A DNA stretch of 64,000 bases from Odobenus rosmarus divergens (GCF_000321225.1 NW_004450382.1:1466865-1530864), one strand, 5' to 3'. Numbered from the stretch's first letter, positions 11,690 to 24,363 are shown. Notes: generated by a model from the sequence alone, not told the origin. A program made the numbers and translations.

Positions 11690-13130
11690 GACATTTTAAG
11701 ATTTGCTATAAAACTACAGTAATCAAAACCATGTGGTATTGGCATAAAGACAGACATATAGACCAGTGGAGTGGAATAGAAAGCCCAGAAATAAGTCCTC
11801 CTATATATATTCTCAAGTGATTTTTGACAAAGGTACCAAGACCATTCAATGGGGGAAAGGATAGTCTTTTTAACAGTTGGTGCTGGGAAAACTGGATATC
11901 CCCATGCAAAAGAATGAAGTTATTAGACCCTTACCTAACAACATATGCGAAAATTATCTGAAAAGAATCAAGAACCTAAATGTAAGACCTAAAACAATAA
12001 AACTTTTAGAAGAAAGCTTAGGACAAATCTTCATAACATTGGATTTGACAGTGATTTCTTGGATATGATGCCAAAGGCAGAGGTAACAAAAGAAATTGGA
12101 GGTCATGAAAACCAAAAATTTTTGTACATCACATCAAAGACACTCTCTACAGAGTAAGAAGTTAACCCATAGAATGGCTGAAAATATTTGCAAATCGTAA
12201 ATCTAGTAAGAGATTAATATGCAAAATATATAAAGAATTCCTGCATGTCAACTACAGAACCAAAGAGCTTGATTCAAAAATGGGCTAAGGACTTGAAGAG
12301 ACATTTTTCCCAAAAAGATAAACAAATGTCCAATAAGTACATGAAAAGATACTCAACCTCGCTAATCATTAGGGAAATGCATATCAAAATTATAATGAGA
12401 AACCACCTCATATTTGTTAGAATGGATGTTATCAAAAAACCAGAAAACACGTGTTGAGAAAGATGTGGAGAAATTGGAAGCCTGTGCACTGTTTGTAGGA
12501 ATGTAAAATGGTACAGCCACTGTGGAAAACAGTGTAGAGTTTCCTCAAAAAATTAAAAATAGAATTACCATATGACCCAGATATTCCACTTGTGGTTATA
12601 TGCCTTAAAGAACTGAAAGACTCTCAAAGAAACTGTACCCATGTTCATAGCAGCATTATTCACAAAGCTGAAATATGGAAGTAACCCAAGTGTCCATTGA
12701 TAGATGAATGGATAAGCAACATCTGGTATGTATATACAATAGAATATTACTCAGCCTTTAAAAGGAAGGAATTTCTGTAATATGCTACAACATGGATGAA
12801 CCTTGAGGACATTATGCTAAGTGAAGTAAGCCAATTATAAAAAGACAAATACTGTATGATTCCACTTATATGAGGTACTTAGAGTAGTTAAAATCATAGA
12901 AACAGAAAGTAGGATGTGGTTGCCAGGGGCTAGAGAAGGGAAGAATGGGGAGTTACTATTTACTAGGTATAGAGTTTAGTTTTACAAGATGAAATGAGTT
13001 ACGGGGATGGATGGTGGTGTTGGCTGCACAACAATATGAATGTGTTTAATACCACTGAACTGCACAATTAAAAATTACCGTGATGGTAAATTTTATGTTA
13101 TATGTATTTTAACACAAGAAAGAAAACGAA
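11690..13130 (+). mobile_element. Old L1 3' half, sense
   Basis: Sense L1 ORF2 C-terminal region and 3' end: 'ggtgctgggaaaactggata', 'cacaaagctgaaatatggaa' and 'gatgaatggataagcaacat', running to a degenerate A-rich end near 13130. More diverged than the carnivore L1s at 27.5 and 58.3 kb. All frames are broken. Confidence 0.75.
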
Positions 13131-13625
13131 ATATACAGGACAGGAACCAAAGCTTGTTAGCAAGACAACATCAGGCATTCTTTACTGAGAGCTTGTAGCA
13201 GTTCATAGAGTTGTCTGTGCAGCTGTTCAGGAGCTACTCTTGGCGTCCATTCCCCTAGGTGATTCTCATGTATAAAGAAATGAGATCCACATTGGACATG
13301 TTTAGGAGTTGCCCTGCCTTAACAGGCTCATGCCCCACAGGAGCCAATATCTCTTATGGTGGTTTATATAGGCATAATAGCCAGGGTCCCCAAAAGGGTT
13401 GTGCCAAGTTACATGAGTCATCAACACTCAGGGGAGCCCAAAGATTGGGCTTACAACTAGGTATTTACATTTCTTCCCATTATTACCAATCAGGTGTCAT
13501 TTTAAACATAACATTGCTTAGGAACATAGTTGACATTTTACCTTTATCAGGTTTTCAGGGAAACATAGTTAAAAATTTAATCAAAGACCAAAGTCTCATG
13601 AAGAAGGGGAGTTTTATTAACCCTT
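13131..13625. other. Unassigned sequence
   Basis: About 500 bp between the old L1 and a MIR. It contains a 137-codon chance reading (13259-13672) with no recognisable domain, unbiased composition and no splice context. It may be an LTR relic; I cannot name one. Confidence 0.3.
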
Positions 13626-14035
13626 TACCCACTCACATATTAAACTATTTATTCCTTACTACAACAAAATGAGGTAGTTACTATTATTATCCCATTTTAC
13701 AGATAAGGAAACTGAGGTACAGAGAAGTTTTGTAACTTCCTCAAGATCATACAACTATTAAACAAGATAGTATGGGCGCCTGGGTGGCTCAGTTGGTTAA
13801 GCGACTGCCTTCGGCTCAGGTCATGATCCTGGAGTCCCGGGATCGAGTCCCACATCGGGCTCCCTGCTCGGCAGGGAGTCTGCTTCTCCCTCTGACCCTC
13901 TTCCCTTTCGTGCTCTCTATCTCTCAATCTCTCTCTCTCAAATCAGAAAAAAATCTTTAAAAAACAAAAACAAGATAGTAAACATGAACCCAGGCAGTGT
14001 GACTCCAGCATGTGCACTCTCAATCACTGTGTTAG
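13626..14035 (+). repeat. MIR relic split by a SINE
   Basis: Forward MIR ('cccattttacagataaggaa', 'actgaggtacagagaagttt') running to 13772 and continuing at 13981 ('aacccaggcagtgtgactcc') after the SINE insertion. Confidence 0.75.
13773..13967 (+). mobile_element. Carnivore SINE in MIR
   Basis: Full SINE with perfect 13-bp duplication aaacaagatagta at 13760-13772 and 13968-13980. Confidence 0.95.
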
Positions 14036-14117
14036 GCAGAATGATAGCTCTCCAGAAATGTCCATATCCTGATCCCTGGAACCTGTGACTATGTTATGTT
14101 AACAATGGCAAAGAGGA

Positions 14118-14267
14118 GGGATGCTTGGGTGGCTCATTCAGTTAAGCATTTGTCTTGGGCTCAGGTCATGATCCCTGGGTTCTGCTTGCTCGGCAGAGAG
14201 CCTGCTTCTCCCTCTGCCTGCTGCTCCCCCTGCTTGTGTGTGTGCTCTCTCCCTGACAAATCTGTCT

Positions 14268-14329
<62 letters not shown>

Positions 14330-14360
14330 ATCTATCTGTCTGTCTATCTTTAAAAAAAAC
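14118..14360 (+). mobile_element. Carnivore SINE with TATC-expanded tail
   Basis: SINE head and body (shortened in the middle) followed by a TATC microsatellite instead of the usual tail. 17-bp flanking duplication aacaatggcaaagagga / aacagtggcaaggagga, two mismatches, at 14101-14117 and 14361-14377. Confidence 0.92.
14265..14350 (+). repeat. (TATC)n microsatellite
   Basis: About 20 units with small interruptions, in the SINE tail. The reading frames 'YLSIYLS' through it are artefacts. Confidence 0.95.
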
Positions 14361-14410
14361 AACAGTGGCAAGGAGGAATTAAGGTTGCAGTGGGAATTTA
14401 CTAATCAGCT

Positions 14411-14470
14411 GACCTTGAGATGGCAGGATTATCCTGGATTGACCTTGAGATGGCAAGATTATCCTGGATT
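14411..14470 (+). repeat. 30-bp tandem duplication
   Basis: Two units starting 'gaccttgagatggca' (14411-14440 and 14441-14470) differ at one base. The family elsewhere has one unit, as I recall. Confidence 0.9.
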
Positions 14471-14644
14471 ATCCAGATGGTCCCAATGCAACCACAAGGG
14501 TCTTTATAAGTGAAAGAGAGATGAAAGAGAGATAAAAGAGATTCAGTGTCAGATTGATACAGTGGAGATTTAGTCATTACTAGGGATAAGATGGAGGAAA
14601 GGGCCGCAAACCAAGGAATACAGGTGAACACTAAAAGTCTGATA

Positions 14645-14845
14645 GCGGCGCCTGGGTGGCCTCATCAGGTCATGGTCTCAGGTCCTGGGATTGAGCCTCG
14701 TGTCCAGCCCCGCGTTGGGCTCCCTGCTCAGTGGGGAGTCTGCTTCTCCCTCTCCCTCTGCCCCTCCCCCCTGCTCATGCTCTCTCTCTTGCACACACTC
14801 TCTCTCTCTCAAATAAATAAATAAAATCTTTGAAAAAAAATAAAA
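14645..14845 (+). mobile_element. Carnivore SINE with shortened head
   Basis: The head lacks bases between the 'gggtggc' and 'tcaggtcatg' parts. Flanking duplication taaaagtctgata / taaaagctgaata (14632-14644, 14846-14858). Confidence 0.9.
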
Positions 14846-15059
14846 TAAAAGCTGAATAAAGCAGGGAAATGGATTTTGCCTTAGAACCTCTTGAAGGAAT
14901 GCAACCTTGCCACCACTTTGATTTTAGCCCAGTGAGACCCATTTTGGACTTCCAACTTCCAGAACTGTCATATAATAAATTTGTGTTGTTTTAAACCAAG
15001 TTTGTAGTAATTTGTTACAGTAGCAATAGAAAACTAATACAATCACTTTACTATATTGC

Positions 15060-15525
15060 ATCTCATATCACACTATACTTCATGCTGCCAGGCCTTGCTT
15101 TTGCATGTGACATTCTACCTCCTTTCCCTACTTCTGGAGACACTTTGCTGGCTCCCTCTTCAGCTTAGATTGGTTGTTTCACCTCTGTGTTTCCATCTCA
15201 CTCTCTAGCACTTCTCATATTACATGTCAGATAATGCAGATTTTTTGTTCACCTCCTACTCACCTTTCAAGACTGAACTCAAATATCACCACTCTCTGGA
15301 AGTCTTTCCTGAACCACAGACCCTCAGCCTGAACTAGGTGTTCTTGCTCTGTCCTCCTATAATACCACTTGCTGATCTTTGTCATAACATTTATTCCCTC
15401 AACTATAAATGTTTACTTGTCTGTCTCTCCCAGTAGACACTGTTCCTTCTCAATTTAGTATCCTTGGTACATAGCTTAGTATCTAGTACACAGTAAAGGC
15501 TTAAATTATGTATGATGAATGAATT
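15060..15525 (+). repeat. L2 LINE 3' end
   Basis: L2 phrases in order: 'ttcaagactgaactcaaata', 'ctttcctgaaccacagaccc' and an ending with 'ggtacatagcttagtatcta'. Confidence 0.6.
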
Positions 15526-15653
15526 AGTTATTATATCACTTAGAATTGCTGTTGGAATATTATATTCATTCTTAGGCTGAAAATCACTTTTTTTCTCCAG
15601 CACAGTATAAAAAATAAGAAAACTCACTGTGGCCACTATAAAAAATATGGTAA

Positions 15654-15843
15654 CCCGGGGTGGCTGGTGGCTCAGTTGGTTAAGCGACTGCCTTTGGCTC
15701 AGGTCATGATCCCAGGGTCCTGGGATCAAGCCCCGCATCGTGCTCCCTGCTCAGCAGGGAGTCTGCTTCTCCCTCTCCCTCTGCCTGCTGCTTCCCCTGC
15801 TTGTGCTCTATCTCTCCCTCTGTCAAATAAATAAATAAAATAT
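15654..15843 (+). mobile_element. Carnivore SINE
   Basis: Full SINE with a disturbed first 15 bases; duplication atatggtaa at 15645-15653 and 15844-15852. Confidence 0.92.
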
Positions 15844-18629
15844 ATATGGTAATCCTGCTGATCTGAGGTGTATCCCTTTCAGTGTTCATTCTCTCAATTG
15901 ATCATTAAATTTTAGCACTATTTCCCTAGATAATAGCCTGATTCTTTTTCTTTTTCCCTCCAATTTTGCATGAGAAAAAAAATATTTTACCTGGCAAAAT
16001 GTTTTGGTGCAGAGACTGGGATTCCGCTATGTGGTCCTAGATCTTTGAGACAAAGAAACAAACTTCTTTGGCTCTCATCTATGTGGACTTTGTAGATTTT
16101 TATCTTTTAGCAACCTCTCCAGTTAGAGTATTTCTATTCCCCCTCCAGGACGACACTCTGTACTTCCTTACCTACAAAAATAGCCCTCTTCTTCACCAGC
16201 ATTCTTGGTCTTGAGAATCCCTATATGACCACAGAGGAACTCTTGAATCTAGACCTGGATTGTATGGGAGAAAGCTTCATGTAGCTGTTTTTTCCTACAA
16301 GCTACTCAAAAAGCAAGTTTGCTTTTTATGACTCACAGAAGGAAGCTTTTCTTCCCTTGGTATATATGCCTTCTGAGTTCTAGTCTGCTGTAATTCTGAG
16401 ACCAGACCAGAATAAACTGAGCTTTGGTTCAGATGATGACTATTTTGTTTTATACACAAATTTAAGTCAGTTTAAAGAAGAGAAAAATACATTATATCAC
16501 ACAGCATGAGAATCCATAAATGCATAATTCATAGTTTAGATATTCTAAAGATTTTCAGGGAGTCTTTCTAAAGAGGAAGTATACAAGGGGAGAAATATTC
16601 TATTTAGCAAATTTATCCCCTGCCTTGGGGTTAGAGGAGCAAAGGAGTTAATAGCCATATAAGAACAGTGCACACAAGGAGTTGCTGGCCAATTAATGGG
16701 GGACTGTACAGTAAGAATGTAATTTTGATTCAGAAGAGTTGCTGACCCTAGAGATTTTTCCTATGAAGAGCTGCTACTCAGATCCAGCAGATGATGTGAA
16801 TGCATTTAGAACCCTGAGTGAAGACTTAATGAGAATGTCTTCTATTTGATTGGTGTTTGTATGGAATCAGGTTACTCTAGAATGTGGAAAAATGGTTTTG
16901 CTCCAGTTTCTAAACAAAATGAAAAGCATTGTCCTAATTGAATTTGTTTTGACATTCTTGCTGCCCCACACAGGTCAAGTTGCAAGATGGAACAAAAGAA
17001 TAAAGCTAGAGGGTAATATGAGGCCTTGTCCAAAATGCTGTAAATGTTAGGAATGGCGTTCTTACTAGTGTATGAAACCTTTAAATAAAGAATGTTATGT
17101 GGGATATGCATTTATCTCCATATTAAAAAGGCCATGTTGGAAATGAAATATCATGGAGTTAAGAAAAGATGAGGATTAAGATCGCCTGAAAATGAATCTT
17201 TTGATTGCTGTAAGAATTTGATTACAGTTCATATGATATTTATGCATAAATACAGCATTTTTCTTTAGCCCATTTGAGGTTAGAGTTTGCTTTAAATGAG
17301 GGGTCTTTAGATATTGAAATGAGAGAGCCAGCTACAGTTATAGTCAGAACCCTAATAACACGGTACGCAGACACTAATATATATAGTAACTCATTGAAGT
17401 ATAATTTCAATACATTCTGCTGATTTGATTCAGTGTACACAGTCTTGGAGAAGAAGCCAGGAAATCTTTTTCCTCTAGGAGAAATGTATCTGGATAATAT
17501 TTTAATGTTTTAAAATAAACCTGAATGCTATTTTGAAGACTCTTAAAAATATTCATTTGATCACACAATATTGTAGTTGATCAAAAATAGCTATGCGTAT
17601 CCTTTTCCTTTGGAAAAGCAGTTTATTGTTTAGTTTTTATTTTCCCCCAATGATGTAGCTTACTAATTGGAATAGGATAATTTCTGTAGTCATTTTACAA
17701 TTACATGTTGCCCTTTTCTATGCTCAAATAAATAATCCAGGTGGTAGTTATTAGCCTGTAACATCCATTTTGGCAACATGTGTACCTTGTATGTATGCAC
17801 ATTGTTTCTGCAGACAACTGCTTAAGGAGTGTGGTATTTTTTTTCCCAGTCTGTGTTCAAATATGTGAACTGAGGAGCAGGCATCAGATCTGCAGTTCTG
17901 AATAGATTGGTTATCCATCAATGTACAAGACAACTTGTGCTCTAAGTCTGAGGCTCCAGAGAATGGTTGGGGGGAAATGAAATTACTATTTTTAGCATGT
18001 TAGATTTTTAAGTGAATTTTCCAGACAGATTCTTCCCTTTTTATTTTTTCTACGTAAAGTGTGTCTAAAATAACAAAAGAAAAATAACTCAGTCATCTAA
18101 AATATATATCTAATCCCCTTAAAAGAGTACAGGAAAACTAGGCAATACAAGAGTTCTCTGTCGGTGAATGAATGCTTGGGTTTGGGAAGCCTCATTGTTC
18201 TTTAACTGTAGTTGCTGGCACAGATGGAGAGCAGAGACCATTGCCTGCTGAAGCTGGTGCTGAGAAGGGCCCGTGGCTGCTCTTCAGAGGTTAATACAAG
18301 GAAAACCTCTTGATTTGCCAGAGGAGTCTGGGAGGGGAGCAGATGGCCACAAGAAGAGCCCCCCCAGCTTACTCAGCTGCTCTAAGAAGCTTAGACTGAC
18401 CTCTCTAATACAAACAAACCAAGTAGCTCTCAGAGTAATGGGGCATCATCATTTGTATTCCGGAATAACAATACTGCTCCTCACTTTGCAATCTCTCGCA
18501 CCCTCACCCAGTGTGTGGGTGCCATCTGCTTCTTGTGAACTTATATAGGCCCTGGCCCTGGCCAGTTGGGATTGCTATTGAATGGTATCTCTGGGAAATG
18601 TGTTCTTTACAAATTACTTTCACATGAGT

Positions 18630-18740
18630 CTGATAGGCATATAAGTATTATTATGTCCATTTGCATAATTAAGAAACTGAGGCAAAGAGAAATTGAGGAA
18701 TACTAGAATTAGAACTCAAGTACCCTGATTCCTGAGCTCT
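18630..18740 (+). repeat. MIR relic
   Basis: Forward MIR with 'aagaaactgaggcaaagaga' and a following 'agaactcaagtaccctgatt'. Confidence 0.55.
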
Positions 18741-19037
18741 TTATATCATCATATGAGTCCACAAAGCCATTCCAGTGCTCTTGGTTAGGCAGTAGTTATC
18801 CAGCTTTCTGGAAAGGAAATTAGTTATTTTGAGGATGTCACTTTCACTGTTTTAAGCCTTCCTGGGGCTACTGTTTTGTTAGGTCACAGAAAGGAGAAAG
18901 AGTGGCTGCTGATACATTGCTATGGTCATCCAGGATACAGGAATTAAGTGAGAAGGTCTAATTTACACTAAACAGTTTCATCAAAACCAAATTTATTCAA
19001 GAGGAAAGTATTCTTGTTCAGAGGAGCTACCTAGTTT

Positions 19038-19038
19038 T

Positions 19039-19082
<44 letters not shown>

Positions 19083-19095
19083 TATATATATGCAT
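19038..19095 (+). repeat. (TA)n(CA)n(TA)n microsatellite
   Basis: Alternating TA, then about eight CA units, then TA. It accounts for the 'VCVCVYIYIYI' end of a minus-strand frame. Confidence 0.95.
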
Positions 19096-19611
19096 ACATA
19101 ACACACTCTTAAAATGTATATAAGAAAAATTATTCTTTTTGTAAACCACAGCTCTCCTTTTCTCTGCCATTGGCTGAAACTACATTTATTTTCATGCATT
19201 AGCACCTGCTCACGGGTCTGGTGAATCAAAAGAGCAATGAGCAAAGTGGTTTTAATTGCCCAAGCTTTACTAGAGCCTTTCTTGCACTCAGAAACACAAA
19301 GACTTTGAGTGGTGTCAGAGGGCTGTACTGAGAAGTGCTTTCCTTTAGAACTCTCAGCAGATAATTCACTCACTGTGCAGATACATTGTCTTGAACAGAT
19401 GAGTTCACGAGTCCATCTTCATTCCAACTGTGAAAGCATCACAGACCATTTGTCAGTTTTAGTTGCCTTGAACAATTGCCCAGGAAACCAGGCAAACATC
19501 AGTTTATTGACTTGTCATTAGTGCATCTTTGTAGAATTGTACTTGCTAATTACTTTTATAAAGTTTTGTAGACATAATTTAAACTGCATAGTCATATTTG
19601 ATGTGTTATAG

Positions 19612-19860
19612 TAGTTAAAAGTGCAGGCTCTAAAGCCAGACTACCTGTGTTCAAATTCCAACCTTATCTTTTACAGGCTATGTGATCTTAGACAAGCTTC
19701 TTTACCTCTCTGAGCCTCAGTTTCCTCATCTGCAGTGAGGATAATAAATGAACCTATCTTGTAGGGGTGTTTTGAGGATTTAGTTAATACATGGGAAGTA
19801 ATTAGAACACTGTCTGATACACAGTAAGTAGCCAGTAATTGTTAGCTAGTAAAACTGCTC
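19612..19860 (-). repeat. MIR, near full length
   Basis: Reverse MIR: 'gcaggctctaaagccagact', 'gagcctcagtttcctcatct' and a tail end near 19855. One of the best-preserved MIRs here. Confidence 0.75.
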
Positions 19861-20159
19861 ATATTTTGTATTTTGGGTTGAAAATTGGCAGAAGCATAAC
19901 AGCTATCCATTTGAGGTATAAATATGAATTATGGAAAATAATCTTGGTGCTTTACCATTTTTAGCATTACGTAAAAATTGTTCTGTGCTCAGCATCCCAG
20001 TAAAATTTTTTAATTATTGTCTGGTTTCATTTTAATCATAAAATGAGGAATTTTATCATTTTATAATTTATAACTTTATAAACATGCTTTTATAATTTTA
20101 TAAACATGCTTAATTCTCTATTAATCGTGGATATGAATATGTAAATTAAAGATTCAGCT

Positions 20160-20960
20160 TAGTGTTCATTTATTCATTCACACATCAACAAACACTAAGC
20201 CCTAATAGTATGCCATCTGTGTGCCCTCAGTGTGCCTGAGATGAAAATATAAAGATGAAAAAGACATAACCCCTGCTTTCAAGGAGTTTACAATCTAAAA
20301 AGAAAAGACAAATATTCAGTCTATTAATTACATTGATATCACGTGCTATAAGAAATATCACTGATTTAAAAATGAGAGCTCAAGAAGAAACATTTAATTC
20401 TCCAAAGAGATCAGGGATCAGTGAAGACTTCCTGGAATAGGTATCATTTGAGTGGAGAATTAAGGATAAGAAGGCGAGAAGGTCACACGTGGTGTGGGGA
20501 ACTTCATATACAAAGGCATAACGGCTAATAAAACAGAGCATAGTCAAGAATATGCAAATAGTTTAGTGTGTTAAGAGGTAATAGGAAGCAAGTTTGAAGA
20601 GATTAGAAAGAGGTCACATCATAAAAAGTTTGAACTTCATCCTGTAATCAATTAGAAATGATGGAAATCATTGGAAAGATTTTATGCAATTCATTTCAGC
20701 AAACATTTTTTTAAATGTTTATTCTATGCCAGACTCTGTATTAGGTAGCAAGAATATAAAATGAATAGATCACAGTTTACTAGGAATGACATGATTTTAT
20801 TTCTTTTTTAGAAAGATCATTCTGCTCATGTAGAAGATGGGTAGAGGGAATAAGACATAGAGGCAGAAAGATTAGTTAATTTAGGCAGGAGGTTGTTATG
20901 ATCTTGAGCTGAGGCAGTGCTGGGGGTTTAGAGGGGAGGACCTAGAACGGAGAGATATTC
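20160..20960 (-). repeat. L2 LINE relic, antisense
   Basis: Begins with the antisense L2 3' end ('tcattcacacatcaacaaac') and continues with 'tcaaggagtttacaatctaa', 'gaagacttcctggaataggt' and 'ttgaacttcatcctgtaatc' in antisense order. Confidence 0.6.
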
Positions 20961-21024
20961 AGGAAGCAGAATCCACAGGATGTAGTGACCTCTTGGATAT
21001 AGACCAGAGGGAGGAGTTAGGATG

Positions 21025-21585
21025 AATCCCAGAGCCATGACTCCTGCTGCTTCTCCCAGCCTTAACACATGCCACTTTACCTCCTCCTGTTGGCTCTCCA
21101 CTTGCTAGCCTTCTTTTCTGTTCTTTGAATATTCCATGTTCCTCTCATCCTTAGTACCTCTAGCCTTAGCATAACCTTTTTCTTCCTCCTGCCTCAGCAC
21201 CTCTGCATATATATGCTTTCTTTTTTTTGCCACCTGGAGTACTCTTTGCCACTATTATGTCATTCTCCATCCTTTTACCTAATTAATTCTTGTTTATTCT
21301 ATAAAATTTTGCTCAAAATGTTATTTCCTCGAGGAAATCCGTTGTCCTAAACCGGGTCAGGTCTTCATATTATATGCTATCCTATTATACTGTACTTCTC
21401 TTTCATACCACTTATGACAATTAGAATTAAATAATTACCTGTGGACTTAATTGTTTACTATCTCTCCAGCCAGAATATAAGTGCCATAAAGTAAGGGATT
21501 ATTTGGTCTTTTCATGGTTTATTCTTGGTACCTAATACATGGTAGATGTTAAATAATTGCGAGTTGAATGGATGAATTGACCTCA
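21025..21585 (+). repeat. L2 LINE 3' end
   Basis: Forward L2 ending: 'cagcacctctgcatatatat', 'cagccagaatataagtgcca' and a terminal 'gcgagttgaatggatgaatt'. Confidence 0.6.
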
Positions 21586-21954
21586 ATTTAAGATACTTTT
21601 TAAAAAGAGAGAGAGAGAGATTAACATCTTTATGTGTTTTGGTTCTTTGAACTTCTTAAAATCTCCAATGGAAAGATATGTGCTATAGGTTACCAAATTA
21701 AATCTGACCAGAGAGGCCAAATATTGCATATTCTCTGATTTGTCTCTATTAGGATTCCATTTTTCTATCAGTTTGGTAATTATCATAGTAGCTGACTATA
21801 TGTAAACAAAAGATGAAAATTGAATTAGGATGATTTTGCAGTGTCTTAGTTAAAAAAAAATTTAAGAAGCAATACCAAACATTACTCTGATTTTCCTAAA
21901 CTAGGAAGATGATGTTGATGTTTGGGCAACATTCTAATAAAAATAAAATGTAGT

Positions 21955-22185
21955 TGTTAGGAGCTTAGACTCGGAAGCCAGACTACCTAGGTTCAATTCC
22001 TAACTCTCCCACTTACTGGCTGTGTAAACTTAGGCAAGTTAATTAATTTCTCTAAGCCTCAGTTTCTTTACCTACAAAAAAAAATGGAGATTTTAATAGT
22101 ACTAAACACATAACATTGTGGCTAGAATTAAATGAAATAGTGTTTATAGTCTAGCATATGGTAAGTGCTCAAAAAATATAATTAA
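21955..22185 (-). repeat. MIR, near full length
   Basis: Reverse MIR: 'gactcggaagccagactacc', 'aagcctcagtttctttacct' and 'catatggtaagtgctcaaaa'. Confidence 0.75.
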
Positions 22186-23440
22186 AATTATTTTCTTTTT
22201 TGATCAGAAGAAGCAATTTGGCTGTATTTAGGAAGTATATTATTAACTTGAAGGAATCCTTTACAAATTTATTTTTTATAGTTTTCAAAGCCCAAGACAT
22301 TTCAGAATGTGAAGTTATGGTCATTTTAATTTCTGTTATCATGACTTGTAATCATGCAAAGAATTTGGGTCAAATTGTGTAACTTCTCTGAGCCTGTTCC
22401 TCATCTCTGAAATGAGTACCTCTTATTATCTCTCTCTTGTGAACTAGATTATAAGCTCCATAGGCATAAATGTTAAAGCATCTTCATTTAATATGATTGA
22501 ATTCAGCATTAGGGCAACAGGGAGAATTTCATATGAAGGTGATATTTGAGTTAAGCCATGAAGAACATAGCATTTTCTTACTTGGGGAAGGGAAATTTTA
22601 TTTATATTTTCCACAAGTGGAAAACTGATCTTTGGTACTTTCTGATTAGTCCAAGCTGGGGTCCAGCCCATGCCCTGGATTCTCCATTCTTGATTCTGGG
22701 AAAATTATTAAGTAAACAATTTCAGTCATTTCCATTTCCTCTGGGTCACTATTTAGTTTAGAAGGCAGGAGAATAAGAACTCTTTTAATCCATGAGCCAT
22801 TCGTGGATTGTTAACAATTCCTTGCTAATCATGAGGTTCTCAGAGCTCTTGCTGCACGTTTAAGCGTGGCAAGCTCTAGCAAGGACCACCTGCAAATAAT
22901 TTGGTTGTTAGGAGCCTATGAAGCCATTTCTGCATACTTTTTGAGTCTTCCCCCATTCCTCAGTGGCAATTGGAGCATGTCAGAGGCAAGGAAAACATGG
23001 CATACTGTTAACATGCTGGTAGGGGCTTCATAGAAGGTGTTCATAGAAGGCCAGCAATTTTCCTGGAAGCAGATGTCAGAGCCATTGTGATATATAATGG
23101 TGAAGGGACTGTGATACAATTTTATTCTTAAATTTCTAAACAATGTGAAGACCAGGTGGGGAAGCTATCTCAGCCACAGAACAGAAAGTTGAAATGAAGT
23201 CTCTCTTTTCTCAAGGCAAAGCTCACTTTGTGATTTAGGGATGGGTTGAGGTGGGGATGTAATGCTTGCGAAACGGATCAGGAACTCCTTGAAAGTATTT
23301 GGTACATTATTCAGGGCTTGCTCTTATTAAAGCACTTGGGGTTTTTGGGTTTTGTTTTTGTTTCTTCTTCTGTATGAAGTGGTAGGTCCACCAGGAGAAC
23401 AGCTGCCTGATTGACTGTTTTCTTCAAAAAGCCAGGTCTC

Positions 23441-23640
23441 AGGGCGCCTGGGTGGCTTAGTCGTTAAGCGTCTGCCTTTGGCTCAGGTCATGATCCCAGA
23501 GTCCTGGGATCGAGCCCCTCATCGGGCCTCCCTGCTCTGCTCCGTGGGAAGCCTGCTTCTCCCTCTCCCACTCCCCCTGCTTGTGTTCCCTCTCTTGCTG
23601 TGTCTCTGTCAAATAAATAAATAAAATCTTAAAAAAAAAA
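23441..23640 (+). mobile_element. Carnivore SINE
   Basis: Full SINE of the 'cgttaagcgtctgcc' subtype with duplication gccaggtctc at 23431-23440 and 23644-23653, A-extended on both sides. Confidence 0.95.
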
Positions 23641-24169
23641 AAAGCCAGGTCTCTACCAGACCCACCATCTCTGACTGCTTTGCATCAAAAAGATATGCTG
23701 TATGAAGGAAGGAAATATTGGGAGTTGGACCATTATGGCCTGCTGGAGCCACTAGTGAAGCAAACATACATTGATTGCTTTCCTGTGTGACTGCCTATGC
23801 CTTCTCCCACCAGTCCATCCATTATCTTAATCATTCCAAGAGCTACAATTGATAAAAGAGACTGTTTTTAAAAGCCAGTAGTTCTTGGACATTTGACTAT
23901 TTGATAAGCTGGGTGATTTCATAATATATGCATTTTCTTTTTGCATTTTAGAAAAATGTGATTGAAGGATCATCACAAAGATGATGTTCTATAAAGTAGT
24001 TGTTTTTCCCATGAATTCTAAGCAATTTTTGTGGTTGTCATTTCTGTCACTTTTTTTGTTAAAAGCCCATCATGTTCCAGATGTTGAATTGGGCACTTTA
24101 CATGTTGTAATGAGGGTGTTAAGAGCCAGAGGTGGTGAGTAAAAATTGAAATAAAAAATAAAACCACTC

Positions 24170-24363
24170 GGGCGCCTGGGTGGCTCAGTTGGTTAAGCGA
24201 CTGCCTTCGGCTCAGGTCATGATCCTGGAGTCCCGGGATCGAGTCCCGCATCAGGCTCCCTGCTCAGCGGGGAGTTTGCTTCTCCCTCTGACCCTCTTCC
24301 CTCTTGTGCTCTCTATCTCTCATGCTCTCTCTCTCAAATAAATAAATAAAATCTTAAAAAAAA
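24170..24363 (+). mobile_element. Carnivore SINE
   Basis: Full SINE of the 'atgatcctggagtcccggga' subtype. Perfect 15-bp duplication aaaataaaaccactc at 24155-24169 and 24364-24378. Confidence 0.95.

Larger units (their letters stand above)
14036..15045 (+). repeat. Ancient interspersed repeat carrying two SINEs
   Basis: A well-known but here unnamed mammalian repeat: 'ggcagaatgatagctctcca', 'cagctgaccttgagatggca', 'gattttagcccagtgagacc' and a final 'gaaaactaatacaa'. It is the + strand counterpart of 1-311. Interrupted by the SINEs at 14118 and 14645, and carries a local 30-bp tandem duplication. Confidence 0.6.
15900..19610. other. Repeat-poor island in intron 1
   Basis: About 3.7 kb without carnivore SINEs or L1; only a MIR relic (about 18630-18740) and a TA/CA microsatellite are seen. 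AT-rich with many homeodomain-like TAAT cores and the perfect 14-bp palindrome atttatgcataaat at 17238-17251, an octamer/POU-like sequence. All ORFs are short and unconvincing. Conservation was not tested; regulatory function is inference. Confidence 0.35.

Noticed and set aside
13259..13672. A 137-codon open frame on the + strand as a possible gene
   Set aside because: No recognisable domain, no splice or promoter context, no similarity to a known protein, and it runs into a MIR. A frame of this length is expected by chance.
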